Source: CAWJLE01 sp963843645
Lineage (GTDB): Bacteria; Chloroflexota; Anaerolineae; DAOTYC01
Assembly: GCA_963843645.1 (NCBI GenBank)
Contig: CAWJLE010000001.1
Coordinates: 930,001 to 994,000 of the forward strand
Length of the DNA: 64,000 nt
Reading direction: 5' to 3'
Part shown: positions 51,522-60,753 of the stretch, piece after piece
Layout of the letters: the number at the start of each line of letters is the position of its first letter
Position numbering within the stretch: the stretch's first letter is position 1
The notes under the pieces: model-generated
What the model saw: only the letters and a program-made list of their open reading frames with translations
Databases searched by the model: none
What the model was told of the DNA's origin: nothing
Position numbers and translations under genes: made by a program

Positions 51522-52382
51522 TCACGTGTGGCCCGTCTCGTCCCGCAACTCGCGGGCAAGGCGGGCCCATTCATTAAGCGTGAGGGTTTGAGCGCGGCGC
51601 GCCGGTTCGATTCCAGCGAGACGCAAGGCCGCATCGATTCGGTCGGCCGGCAGGTTGAGGGCGTGCCCCAGAGAATTGTGGAGCTGCTTGCGCCGGGCAG
51701 AAAAGCCAGCCCGCGCGACGGAGAAGAACCAGTCGACATCGTCGACTTCGACGGTCGGACCCGCGCTGAGGTCCACGCGGACCACGGCGGAGTCGACCTT
51801 CGGCACCGGGTAGAAGGCGCCCGCGGGAACGCGAGCCACGATCCGCGGCTGCCCATACAGCTGTACGCTGACCGCCAGGAGGCTCATGTCGCCCGGCGCC
51901 GCGGTGATGCGCCGCGCCACCTCGTCCTGCACGGTCACCACCAGGCTCGCTGGACGCACGGGCGCTTCCAACAGATGGCGCAGGACGGCGGACGTAATGT
52001 AGTAAGGAAGGTTGCCGACCACTTTGTAGGTTGCGACCGGCGCGGGAAAGCGATCCAGGAGCTCCTGCACCGGCAGGGCCAGGATGTCGCCGGGCACCAC
52101 GTCCACGTTCGGCAGATCGGCGACCACCTCTCTCAACACGCGAACCAGCCCGGCATCGATCTCCACCGCCAATACGCGGCGGCTCTCCTGCGCAAGCAGG
52201 CGGGTCAGGGACCCGAGGCCCGCTCCAATCTCGAGCACCAGGTCGTCCGGCACCAGTTCCGCCGCAGCGACGACCTTGCGCAGCGCGGCCTCGTCCACCA
52301 GGAAGTTCTGGCCCAGCCCCTTGTGCGGGCGGAGACCGGCCTCACGCAAGAGCCGCGTCACCTCCACGCGATCCTCTGCCAC
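51522..52382 (-). CDS. rsmA: 16S rRNA dimethyladenosine transferase RsmA (KsgA)
   Basis: About 286 residues. RsmA dimethylates A1518 and A1519 of 16S rRNA late in 30S assembly. Visible motifs are HKGLGQNFLVDEAALRKV, the SAM site LEIGAGLGSLTRLLA, the catalytic NLPYYITSAVLRHLL and FYPVPKVDSAVVRVD. I favour the GTG at 52382, six bases after the stop of the preceding gene and behind GAGAGGAGCG; a TTG at 52424 would add 14 residues. Its partner upstream is a YabE-like protein, an arrangement also known near rsmA in Bacillota. Confidence 0.94.
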   Translation of the reverse strand: MAEDRVEVTRLLREAGLRPHKGLGQNFLVDEAALRKVVAAAELVPDDLVLEIGAGLGSLTRLLAQESRRVLAVEIDAGLVRVLREVVADLPNVDVVPGDILALPVQELLDRFPAPVATYKVVGNLPYYITSAVLRHLLEAPVRPASLVVTVQDEVARRITAAPGDMSLLAVSVQLYGQPRIVARVPAGAFYPVPKVDSAVVRVDLSAGPTVEVDDVDWFFSVARAGFSARRKQLHNSLGHALNLPADRIDAALRLAGIEPARRAQTLTLNEWARLARELRDETGHT

Positions 52383-52387
52383 GATCG

Positions 52388-53893
52388 TCAGCGCTCCTCT
52401 CTCGGCCAATTCGGCAGGACCCAACGAATGTCATCCCGCGGCGGCGGCGACCCAAGCACGAACACGTCCACCCAGCGATACCACATCACGGGGTCGTCTT
52501 CCGGATAGCCGAGGTCGATTCGCCGGCCTTTGATGCCGCCGCCGGTGTCGCCGACCACGGCGATGCCATATCCGGGCACGTACAGCCTGTCGCCGAGCCC
52601 CACGACGGCCGAGTCCACCGCCACGACCCCTCGCTCGACCGGGAGGCCGCTGCGGGTGATGCCGTACCGTGGGTCATCGCGCGTCTTGCCGGAGCTGGCG
52701 GCGGTGTACGACGTGGCCAACATGCGTACTTTGCGCCAGTAAGACAGCTGGCCGTCGTCCGTCTGCACCGTCTGGGGGGTAATGCGCGTGCCGTAGGCGA
52801 TGATCTTGGTCTGCGGCTCGGCCTCGATCCACTCCTCGTCCCGCTCGCGCTGGACTTCCTGGCCGTCTCGATAGAGTACTTCGATGCGGCGCCGGGTCAG
52901 CCCTTCTTTCCCCTGCTGGTCCACTCGCTGCTGGTCCAGAGCCAGGTCCGCCGCCGGCTTCCACACGGTTTCGAAAGCAACCGTGTCCTGCTCGACCACC
53001 ATCGCCCGGGACACACGCGTGACCCGAATGCCCATGCCGTCGCGGACCGGCGTCGACTCTGGAGGATCGACCGTGTCCTTGCCGACGAGGCTGACGTATT
53101 GTTCCGCCAACACGTCAGCCACGGTCTCGGCGCGGCTGCGGGTGCGGACCGCGTGACCATCGGCCACCAGCTCGACTGCTTTGGACCGCTGAATGTAGAC
53201 CTTGAGCCCGGCAGATACGCGATTGCCCAGGCTAGGCGTGACACGGTCGCCCAGGTACAGCAGGATGTCGTGTTCCAGCAGCGCCTCACCGATCGTCGTG
53301 GCCGTAGTGTAGAGCGTGCTGGGAATGCCGTCGTTGTCCACGAACAGAGCGACGGCACGTTTCACGAGCAGGTGGATGGGCTGAGCCGCAGGTCGCTCCC
53401 ATGGCAATGGGGGATTGTCTGCCGGGACCGTGGTCGACCGAAGGGGCAGTGAGCTCTTGCGCGCAAGCGGGCGCGCGTCGATCAGGACTTCGTCGAACGG
53501 GTTCAGGGCGAGGCCAGCCTCTGTCAAAACGCCCAGCGGCGTCGTCTCGTGCGTCCGGGACTCGATCAACCGGCCGTCGGCCTCGATCGCCACCGTCCGG
53601 GCAGGCTCCACCTCCACCGTCATGCCTCGCGTCAGAGGTGCGGTCAACTCCGGCCGGACCCAATCGCCCGGCTCGATCTTGAGCCCTGCGTCAGTGAGCG
53701 CGCCGCCCACCGTTGCCTGGTGAGTCATTGCAGGGTAGGGGACACCGTTGAACTCGATGGTGAAGGGCACGAGTGAGCGCTGGTAGTCGTAGCCCAAGAA
53801 GGCCAGCAGCAGCACCGCCAGCAGCAAGAAGAGATGAGAGGGGAAGGGCTGCCAGCGTTTGATGAGGGTTCTCAGTCCGGCCAGGCGCTTCAT
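52388..53893 (-). CDS. YabE/RpfB-like protein: DUF348 repeats, G5 domain and 3D domain
   Basis: 501 residues. One N-terminal membrane segment (LFLLLAVLLLAFLGY), then three DUF348 ubiquitin-like repeats (for instance PAMTHQATVGGALTDAGLKI and RTRSRAETVADVLAEQYVSL), a G5 domain (about residues 300-375, with RRRIEVLYRDGQEVQRE) and a C-terminal 3D domain named for its three Asp, here in GVVAVDSAV, VVGDTGGG and GRRIDLGYP. The 3D domain is the lytic transglycosylase-like fold of Sps/YuiC proteins, suggesting peptidoglycan cleavage outside the membrane. It is translated just upstream of rsmA. Confidence 0.9.
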   Translation of the reverse strand: MKRLAGLRTLIKRWQPFPSHLFLLLAVLLLAFLGYDYQRSLVPFTIEFNGVPYPAMTHQATVGGALTDAGLKIEPGDWVRPELTAPLTRGMTVEVEPARTVAIEADGRLIESRTHETTPLGVLTEAGLALNPFDEVLIDARPLARKSSLPLRSTTVPADNPPLPWERPAAQPIHLLVKRAVALFVDNDGIPSTLYTTATTIGEALLEHDILLYLGDRVTPSLGNRVSAGLKVYIQRSKAVELVADGHAVRTRSRAETVADVLAEQYVSLVGKDTVDPPESTPVRDGMGIRVTRVSRAMVVEQDTVAFETVWKPAADLALDQQRVDQQGKEGLTRRRIEVLYRDGQEVQRERDEEWIEAEPQTKIIAYGTRITPQTVQTDDGQLSYWRKVRMLATSYTAASSGKTRDDPRYGITRSGLPVERGVVAVDSAVVGLGDRLYVPGYGIAVVGDTGGGIKGRRIDLGYPEDDPVMWYRWVDVFVLGSPPPRDDIRWVLPNWPREER

Positions 53894-54019
53894 GCTCTGA
53901 TGGTATTCCCTCTGAGGTCCCGCAGGCGTCTACAATACAAAAGGCGAGTCTATTCCAACCCGCCCACTCAGCACTCCAAGTACCTTGCCTGTTACACCGC
54001 GTTCGAAGAGACGGCCGTG

Positions 54020-54282
54020 CACCCCCCCTCGACACGAACCCTATGCTTGCCCGTCGCCAGCCAACTCAGACCAGGCTACCCTGCGACACCCAGGAATGAC
54101 TACTTACCGCTGCTTCCTTCCGGACCTGACGGGGTTCGCAGGTTCCTGCCGCGCAAGACCCAATCATCAACGTCACTTAACTCAGGCAATACAGAGGACC
54201 CAGAGCCTCAAGGGGGAATTCAACCCCGTTATAGCGGATTACGGGTTACAGGGCACCGCTAGCTCCCCGCCTAGCACGACCG
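54020..54282 (-). ncRNA. ffs: signal recognition particle RNA, large form with Alu domain
   Basis: On the minus strand the 5' part reads GTGCTAGGCGGGGAG, then CCCTGTAACCCGTAATCCGC and GGGTTGAATTCCC, the Alu-domain pattern of the large SRP (scRNA) type known from Bacillus. About 100 bases further is the universal Ffh-binding hairpin with GTCAGGTCCGGAAGGAAGCA. The CCCCCTTGA after the Alu domain can pair with TCGAGGGGG at the 3' end, which sets the boundary near 54020. Total is about 263 nt. Exact ends are approximate. Confidence 0.88.
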
Positions 54283-54288
54283 GAGCTA

Positions 54289-54317
54289 ATGTTAACCGAG
54301 GAACCGCTAAAAGTCAA
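54289..54317 (-). promoter_or_regulatory. promoter of the SRP RNA gene
   Basis: On the minus strand TTGACT and TAACAT are separated by 17 bases; initiation near 54282 agrees with the 5' end of the RNA. Confidence 0.75.
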
Positions 54318-54375
54318 ATGATCTCGTGGTGGTGGAGGCAGGGACGGTTGAGAAAAGCAGGGGGACCAGACGCAG

Positions 54376-54460
54376 CGGAGAGGGTGGGATTCGAACCCAC
54401 GAAGCATTGCTGCTTACGCGATTTCCAATCGCGCCGAATCGGCCACTCTCGCACCTCTCC
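54376..54460 (-). tRNA. tRNA-Ser (anticodon GGA)
   Basis: The minus strand forms a class II tRNA: acceptor stem GGAGAGG with CCTCTCC, anticodon loop TTGGAAA with GGA at plus-strand 54424-54426, a long variable arm (TAAGCAGCAATGCTTC) and T-arm GGGTTCGAATCCC. About 85 nt; the discriminator is G and CCA is not encoded. Confidence 0.96.
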
Positions 54461-54591
54461 ATAACGGCGCGAATTATAGCATGGAACCCGATTTCCGACA
54501 AGTGTCGTGGCGATTGAGAGCGATTCAGGGTCCGTCCCAGCGATCGAGCGACTCCCCAACCCTCAGGGGTAAATCCCAGCATCTAACCAGA

Positions 54592-55998
54592 CTAGGCGAC
54601 GGCGCAGGCCAGCTCCTGCTCCTCGAAGAAGGCGAAGATCTCCTGCCAGAGCGCCGCCGGCAGATCCCAGTCCTGACCGAGTTCGTCGCGCAACTTGATG
54701 GCCGCGGCCAGATTCTTCTGAGCGCGCAGCTGTGACAGCGCCCTGGCCAGCATCGCCTTCGTTTCGTCGATCTCACCGGCCAACACCGCCCGGTGGTACG
54801 TCATCTCGATGATGCAGCGGCGCCACTCGTCGAGGCCGGGCGGCAGATCGCGGAGCCAGGTCGCGTAAAACTCGAGGGCCAGATCGTTCAGGTTGCCGAA
54901 GTCGTTCATCAGGCGGTGCAGCTCCAGCGACACCGGGCGGATCGGCACCTGGAGTCGATAGCCCTTCCGGACCTCGTCGAAGCGAACCGCGCTGACCTCA
55001 CGGTTCAGCGTGTCGATCAGATCCAGGAACCGGAGCGGCCTGGCATTCACCAACACGCCGGCACGCTGGGCGAAGTAGCGCAAACCCGACATGTCGAAGA
55101 AGCGGACGATGGCCATGCGCGACAGGGTGTCCTGGATTTCGGTATCGATCCCTTTAAGCATAAAGCGGGTGATGACGTTCGACCACAGATCCTCCAGGAG
55201 CCGCTCGTACAGCTCGTCGTCGGGCAGATCGAACCACTGGGCGCCGACACGGGCCAAACGCAGCACGGAGTACGGATGGCCGCCGCTGACCCTGAGCGCG
55301 CGCAGGTACGGCTCCCGCTCCAGCAATCGCGGCAGCACGCCCCGGCTGAGATCACGAGCGTAGTGCTCATCAAAGGGGTAGAGATGCAGCGGCCGGTAGA
55401 CGTCGCTCAGCGCAGCGTCTCGCCACTGCATCTGCGCGCGGGACGCAACGATGACGCGGACGGTCGATAGCCGGCTGAGCTTCGCCAGCAGCTCGCTCTC
55501 CAGTCGCTCCCGGTCCGAGCGCCGATGCACGAACTCGACGTTGTCCAGCAGCAGGACGACCTTCTGATCCGCCGAGAGCTGCTGGAAACCCTGCAAGAAG
55601 GCCGCCATCACGTCGGCGCGGGCGCGCTGCAAATCAGCGGACGGCAGGGCGCCGTGCTCGCGGATGGCCTGAAAGCGCCTCTCGAAGCGGACGCGATAGC
55701 CTGCCAACAGCTCGCGAAACGGCAGGAACGCAAGGTGCGGCCGGAGCTGGTCGACGATCTCACGCATCAAGTCGACGGTGTCGCTGAAGCGAAACTGCGA
55801 CAAGTCGACATAAACACAGGGTAGATTCTGCCGCGTGCATTCGTCGGCTGCCCACCACAGGAGGACGGTCTTGCCGATCCCGCCCGGACCGTGGACACCG
55901 AGCAGGCCTGGCGTGGTCGAAACGATGTAACGCCAGACCAGGCGGGTTTCATTTTCTCGATCCAGGAAGCGGATGTTGCTTTCACTCAGGAGGCCCAT
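54592..55998 (-). CDS. STAND-type P-loop NTPase
   Basis: 468 residues from the ATG at 55998 (GAGAGGAAGAAAGACG upstream). Walker A is GVHGPGGIGKTVLLWWA (about residues 32-48), Walker B is KVVLLLDNVEFV (about 145) and VRVIVASRAQM matches the sensor strand. A winged-helix-like and helical region follows; I see no TPR or WD repeats and no toxin domain. The predicted end is a Leu/Ala-rich helical stretch. It lies 42 bases downstream of the SIR2-like gene, so the pair is probably one transcript. STAND NTPases often act as signal-gated switches in defence and regulation; the role here is inference. Confidence 0.85.
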   Translation of the reverse strand: MGLLSESNIRFLDRENETRLVWRYIVSTTPGLLGVHGPGGIGKTVLLWWAADECTRQNLPCVYVDLSQFRFSDTVDLMREIVDQLRPHLAFLPFRELLAGYRVRFERRFQAIREHGALPSADLQRARADVMAAFLQGFQQLSADQKVVLLLDNVEFVHRRSDRERLESELLAKLSRLSTVRVIVASRAQMQWRDAALSDVYRPLHLYPFDEHYARDLSRGVLPRLLEREPYLRALRVSGGHPYSVLRLARVGAQWFDLPDDELYERLLEDLWSNVITRFMLKGIDTEIQDTLSRMAIVRFFDMSGLRYFAQRAGVLVNARPLRFLDLIDTLNREVSAVRFDEVRKGYRLQVPIRPVSLELHRLMNDFGNLNDLALEFYATWLRDLPPGLDEWRRCIIEMTYHRAVLAGEIDETKAMLARALSQLRAQKNLAAAIKLRDELGQDWDLPAALWQEIFAFFEEQELACAVA

Positions 55999-56040
55999 CG
56001 TCTTTCTTCCTCTCTCATGCTTCCTATCGTGCACGCGGCG

Positions 56041-57575
56041 CTATACGGCGCGCTCCGGATGATACTGCACGTGGCGATCTTCGAACGCGTAACCGTCCCA
56101 CTTGGGAGGGTCAGGGCGGGCGTACGTCACGACGAACAGCACGTTCTTGTTGGCAGAGATGACCGGCTGCACCAACTGGGCCTGCAGAGCGGGCAAGAAC
56201 TGGTCCACGACGTCGAGGCGATCCAGGAAGAGCACGATGCGCCGCCAGCCGACCTTCTCGGTGATTCTTTGGATCAGGCTGACGAAATCGGTCGTGGCCG
56301 CTTCCACGAAGGTCTGCTCCCAGATCTCCTGCGCCGCCTCCCGGTTTGGAATCGGCTCCTCGCCCTGCATCATGAGGTCGGCGCGATCGGGATGACGAAG
56401 GTAGAGGTAGCGGTACTCCTCGCTCTGTGCTTTGCGCTCGTACTCGCAGAAATCCGGCTCAAAAGAAATGGTCTCACCGAACGCATCCTTCACTGACTGG
56501 CGCAGCCCCTCCACCAGGGTCCCCAGCACGTAACGAAACAGCCCGGCCCGGCCTTTGCATGGGCCCGCTGCCCGGAAATCGACGTAGGCAAAGGCGCCGC
56601 CCTTAGCCAGGTACTCCTCGCGCAGCTGCGGCAGCACAGCCTCCGACTCCTGCGGCGAACCCAGGTAGACCAGTACGGCGTGATCGTAGTTCTCCGCCTG
56701 TGACTGGAAGTACTGCTTGGCGTCCTCCAGCCGTGCCTGCCGGGCCTTCAGCTCGCTCTTGTGATTGGCGCCTTTCACGGCCGGCTCCAGACGTTGTCAG
56801 GAACTCCTCGATGCTTGCCCCGATGAGCTGCGTCTTGAAGTTGTCCCGCCAGATGCTTTCCGCCTCTGCGTCGACCTCAGCAGGATCCAGCACCGCGTAC
56901 GACAGGTTGACGAAGCGCCCCAAGGTCGTAACCATGGAGCGATACAGGGCGCGCAGACTGTCGTCCCGCAGGCCATAACCCAGAAAATATGAAGGCATGC
57001 GAGTACAGGTCGGCCCGGAGGATGTTGAACAGGGCTTCTCGGCCCTGAGGGTAATCAGCGTAGTCGGTTTCGGTAATCAGGAGCGTATCGGGCTGGGCGA
57101 TGTCACCGTGGAGCTTGACGATCGTTCGCCGCTCACGCACCAGAGCCACGTCGGTGTTCCGAGCCACTACGATGGGATGCAGGCCGGTTTCGCGACGGAA
57201 GGCGATCTCGAGCAGGCTGTCGTAGTTGGTGGTGTAGATGAGCTTGAAGCCGAGGCGGACGATCTGCCGGTGCAGGGGAACAGGGTCGAGGTCGCGATAG
57301 AGCTGCCACAGGAGCTCGTTCAGCGCCACCCGGCCTCGGCGGCGCTCGAAACGCTCAGCGGCTTCCGGCAGACCCACAGGGGAAAGAGACAGCTCCTGGC
57401 AGAGCAGACGTCCGAGTTGATCGGGCGGTATGGCGTGGCGTATTTCTTCACCGCCGAAGGTGATCGGATTCTTGAGCTGCGCCCCGACCGAAGCACCCTC
57501 TCCGATGAAAAGAATCGCTTTACCCTGATCCACCAGCGTGGCGATGCTTTCCATGTGCGGCCTGTCCATGCCCAT
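56041..57575 (-). CDS. SIR2-like domain protein with C-terminal P-loop-less NTPase-like domain (two frameshifts)
   Basis: The ATG at 57575 follows GGAGGCGATGA. Residues about 1-230 are a SIR2_2-type domain: FIGEGASVG (nucleotide-binding Gly loop), IYTTNYDSLLEIAF (the Asn needed for NADase activity), TIVKLHGDIAQPD (catalytic His) and, after a frameshift near 56978, FLGYGLRDDSLRAL. The last about 250 residues, reached after a second shift near 56805, resemble the partner NTPase: AFAYVDFRAA, IVLFLDRLDVV like Walker B and VLFVVTYARPD. Walker A is replaced by VYLGSPQESEAVLPQL. Reconstructed length is about 510 residues. The first shift lies in a T-run, so both are likely consensus errors. Likely NAD-consuming; role unproven. 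Confidence 0.8.
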
Positions 57576-57674
57576 TCATCGCCTCCGTGTTGTCGCCTCA
57601 TCGTAGTCTCGGTCCACTTTCGGAGTGACACGACCAGGGGAAGCCGGTCAGTTACTATACATTTACCATTCATC

Positions 57675-57702
57675 ATTATACCACAAACCGGCGATATCGC
57701 AA
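57675..57702 (-). promoter_or_regulatory. promoter of the SIR2-STAND pair
   Basis: On the minus strand TTGCGA and TATAAT are separated by 16 bases; initiation near 57668 gives a leader of about 93 bases. The rest of the 246-base gap to eno holds only the hairpin at 57763-57786. Confidence 0.6.
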
Positions 57703-57762
57703 GTTCCGGCACCTGGTTTTTACTTTTGGAGGAAAGTTCAGGATCGCGGCCGAACCTGAAGA

Positions 57763-57786
57763 GCCGCATCCTTCCCGGGATGCGGC
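57763..57786 (-). terminator. 9-bp hairpin after eno
   Basis: GCCGCATCC and its exact complement enclose a 6-base loop, 36 bases beyond the eno stop. Only a weak T-rich stretch follows, so the role is inferred from position. Confidence 0.5.
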
Positions 57787-57821
57787 CTGAGGCGCGTCGT
57801 GTTAGAGGAGTGCGGCTTGGA

Positions 57822-59117
57822 TTAGCGCTTGATGTTGTAGAACGCGGCCAGGCCCGCGTACAGAGCGGTGTCGCCCAGCTCTTCCTCAATGCGCAGCAAG
57901 CTGGTTGTACTTGGCCACGCGGTCGGTGCGGCACGGCGCGCCCGTCTTGATCTGGCCGGCGTTCACGGCCACGACCAGGTCGGCGATCGTCGTGTCTTCG
58001 GTTTCGCCGCTGCGGTGGGAAACGACGGCGGTCCAGCCGGCCCGCTTGGCCATCTCGATAGCCGCCAGCGTCTCGGTCAGCGTGCCGATCTGGTTGAGCT
58101 TGATCAGGATGGAGTTCGCGGCCTTCCGCTCGATGCCCATCTGCCAGCCGCTCGACATTGGTCACGAACAGGTCGTCGCCCACGATCTGCGATGCGGTCG
58201 CCCAGGCGCTGCTGCAGCAGCTGCCAGCTGTCCCAATCGTCTTCGGCCAGGCCGTCCTCGATGAGAGATGATGGGATACTTGTCGACCCAGGTCTCGTAG
58301 AAGTCGACCATTTCCTCGCCGGTGAGCTTGCGGCCTTCCTTCTTCAGGTTGTAGTAGCCGTCCTCGTAAATCTCGCTGGACGGCCGGGTCGAGGGCGAGG
58401 AAGATGTCCTCGCCGGGCTCGAAGCCGGCCTTCTGGATGGCCTCGACGATGACCTCGACCGCCTCCTCGTTGGAGCGCAGGCTGGGCGCGAAGCCACCCT
58501 CGTCGCCGATGCTGGTGTTGTACCCGCGGCCGGTCAGAACCTTCTTCAGGCTGTGATACGTCTCCGCGCCCCACTGCAGGGCCTCGGCGAACGAGGACGC
58601 GCCGACGGGCATGACCATGAACTCCTGCAGGTCGGTGCTGTCGACCGCGTGCTTGCCGCCGTTCAGGATGTTCATCATCGGCACCGGCAGCGTGCGGGCG
58701 CTCACCCCGCCCAGATAGCGATACAGGGGAATGTCCAAGCGCATCCGCGCCGGCCTTGCGCCACCGCCAGCGAGACGCCCAGAATGGCATTTGCGCCCAG
58801 GTTGCCTTTGTTCGCCGTTCCGTCCAGGTTAATCAGGAACTCGTCGACGCCGACCTGGTCGAGCGCGTCCCAGCCGAACAGCTCCTCAGCAATGGTCGTG
58901 TTCACGTTATCGACGGCCTTGGCTCACGCCCTTGCCGTTGTATCGGCTGGAGTCGCCGTCGCGCAGCTCGACGGCCTCGTGCACGCCCGTCGAAGCGCCC
59001 GACGGCACAGCAGCCCGCCCCAACCCGCCGCTCTCGAGATAGACCTCCACCTCAACGGTCGGATTGCCACGTGAGTCCAGGATCTCTCTCGGCCATGATT
59101 TCGTCGATGTACGTCAT
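57822..59117 (-). CDS. eno: enolase (several frameshifts)
   Basis: The enzyme converts 2-phosphoglycerate to phosphoenolpyruvate. From the ATG at 59117 the reading is MTYIDEIMAE, then after shifts ILDSRGNPTVEV, AAVPSGASTGVHEAVELRDG, GTANKGNLGANAILGVSLAV, TLPVPMMNILNGGKHAVDST, SIGDEGGFAPSLRSNEEAVE, IVGDDLFVTN, SILIKLNQIGTLTETLAAIE (catalytic Lys) and VVSHRSGETEDTTIADLVVA. The final shift leads to AFYNIKR at 57822. About seven frame changes near 59085, 58925, 58755, 58380, 58265, 58160 and 57900. Reconstructed length about 430, normal. It follows the BioD/DRTGG gene by 29 bases. Confidence 0.93.
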
Positions 59118-59146
59118 GGTTCCCTTACCTCCCCTAAATGGTTGAG

Positions 59147-60283
59147 TTATCGAACCGGGGCACGGCAAGCCGTAGCCGTCAAACTGATTGAGCTGAAGGA
59201 CACGCTTTGCGTCAATCCGAGGTCTCCATACAGTTTGGTAAAATCAAAATGCCCGGTCAGAACACGGTTGAAGATGTCGACTTTTTTGGTCTGGTGGAAT
59301 CTCGTCTTGCCGCGATATCGCTCGATCATTTCCACCGCAGTTATCGTGTCCTGCCTCACCAGAACGACCGGCACGCCAACCTCTTCCGCGCGGCTCAAAA
59401 TCACGGAACTGGGATAGAGGTTGCCGGTCAGGATCAGGCAGCGGGTAGAGGTCTCCAGCGCCGCAACCTGGATATCGAGCCGATCGCCGCCCGTCACCAC
59501 GGCTTTGTTCGGTTTTCGCCGGAAGTAGCTCAGGGCCGCTTCAGGATTCATCGCGCCGACCATCAGGTTCTCTACCAGCTCGTCCTCGTGAGCCTCGGCG
59601 CACAGAATGTCACCACCCAGCACGCTGGCCACCTCGCCCACGCTGACCGCGGTAAGCAGGTGCTCTCGCGGCAAGATACCGTACACCCGTATGCCGCGCG
59701 CGTTCAGGGCCGGCACGACGACGTCGTTGACGAATTGTTTCTGTTGATAGGGTACCACGTTGAACACAATGCCCAGCAGTGAATCACCCAGCACGCGAGC
59801 GGCCAGAAGCGCCTCATCGACAGCCTGCAGATCGCTGGCGTATTTCACCACGACCAGAGCGCTGGCGTTGAGGATCGAGACGACCCGCTCGGGCGGCAGG
59901 CCAATCAGTCCCCCTTCGCTGAGGGTGCGCGCCCCTTCGAGCAGCACGACCTGCCGACCCACGCTGACCTGCTGATACGCCTCCTCGAGCCGGTGAACAT
60001 ACTGCTCGAGCTTGACCTTCGAGCGCAAGACCAGGTCCACAACTTGAGGGTTGAGACAGATGGGGACGATCACGTCTGACGACTCTTCGAGGCCGAGAAT
60101 ATCCGCCACGAACTCGGCATCTTCATCCCAGGACTCATCGTTCGCCCGGCGCTCGGTGATGCTCACGGGCTTCATGTAAGCCGAAGTCAGACCATCCTGC
60201 GCCATCCGGTGTGCCAAACCGGTACACAGCGCGCTCTTGCCCGAGAAGACCTCCGTTGAACACACGTAGAGGGCCACGCCCAT
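59147..60283 (-). CDS. BioD-like AAA domain plus DRTGG domain protein (phosphotransacetylase N-terminal type)
   Basis: 378 residues from the ATG at 60283. The first about 210 residues form a dethiobiotin-synthetase-like P-loop domain (YVCSTEVFSGKSALCTGLAH, ALVVVKYASDL), followed by a DRTGG domain (about 215-325; GGDILCAEAHEDELVENLMV, KAVVTGGDRLDIQVAALETS). This pair forms the regulatory N-terminus of the long Pta type, but the Pta catalytic domain is absent. With ackA and pduL close by, it could regulate the acetyl-CoA/acetate branch; this is inference from context. Confidence 0.85.
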   Translation of the reverse strand: MGVALYVCSTEVFSGKSALCTGLAHRMAQDGLTSAYMKPVSITERRANDESWDEDAEFVADILGLEESSDVIVPICLNPQVVDLVLRSKVKLEQYVHRLEEAYQQVSVGRQVVLLEGARTLSEGGLIGLPPERVVSILNASALVVVKYASDLQAVDEALLAARVLGDSLLGIVFNVVPYQQKQFVNDVVVPALNARGIRVYGILPREHLLTAVSVGEVASVLGGDILCAEAHEDELVENLMVGAMNPEAALSYFRRKPNKAVVTGGDRLDIQVAALETSTRCLILTGNLYPSSVILSRAEEVGVPVVLVRQDTITAVEMIERYRGKTRFHQTKKVDIFNRVLTGHFDFTKLYGDLGLTQSVSFSSISLTATACRAPVR

Positions 60284-60394
60284 GCCGTCCCCCTTTAACG
60301 CCGCAACGTGTCGTCGCTCAGCACCCAATGGACTGGTTCACTCCACCACCGGATGGTACAACAACCGGACGTATTTTGCAAGATGGTTTTCGGG

Positions 60395-60685
60395 CTACGT
60401 GCCTCGCAGCCGGCGCCGTGCTTCGCGGCAGTGGGGGCATTCGTCGCCCACGTAGTCACGCCCACACATACCACACGTCTTGGGCGGCTCGGCCTCTTCG
60501 TCCAGGACGGCCGCGATCAGGATGATCTGCCTGCCAGCGTGTTTTCCCAGCCATTCGTCCAGGTCGGTGTCGCCCACTTTCCAACCAGAGTCTTTCCGTA
60601 TCAGGGCGCCCCGCAGGGCGCTCGCGCCGAAGTCCAAGGCCATGCCGGCCAGCCGTTGCGCGCTCGTTTTCTGAACCATGTTCAT
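60395..60685 (-). CDS. small protein with C-terminal zinc ribbon
   Basis: 96 residues from the ATG at 60685 behind GGGGTGAG. The N-terminal half (ALDFGASALRGALIRKDSGW) is helical; the end CGMCGRDYVGDECPHCREAR has two Cys pairs expected to bind zinc. I do not recognise a named family. It lies between the ackA terminator and the BioD/DRTGG gene. Confidence 0.65.
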   Translation of the reverse strand: MNMVQKTSAQRLAGMALDFGASALRGALIRKDSGWKVGDTDLDEWLGKHAGRQIILIAAVLDEEAEPPKTCGMCGRDYVGDECPHCREARRRLRGT

Positions 60686-60703
60686 CTCACCCCTGCACGG
60701 ACG

Positions 60704-60731
60704 AAAAAGGCCCCCGACCACTTCGGGGGCC
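60704..60731 (-). terminator. intrinsic terminator of ackA
   Basis: On the minus strand GGCCCCCGA and its complement enclose a 5-base loop and are followed directly by TTTTT. It lies 23 bases beyond the ackA stop. Confidence 0.85.
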
Positions 60732-60753
60732 CCGGAACCCAAGTATCGTACGA

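Noticed and set aside
54066..54162. Short 4.5S-type SRP RNA only
   Set aside because: The 5' sequence up to 54282 has the Alu-domain pattern and a matching promoter, so the large form was called instead.
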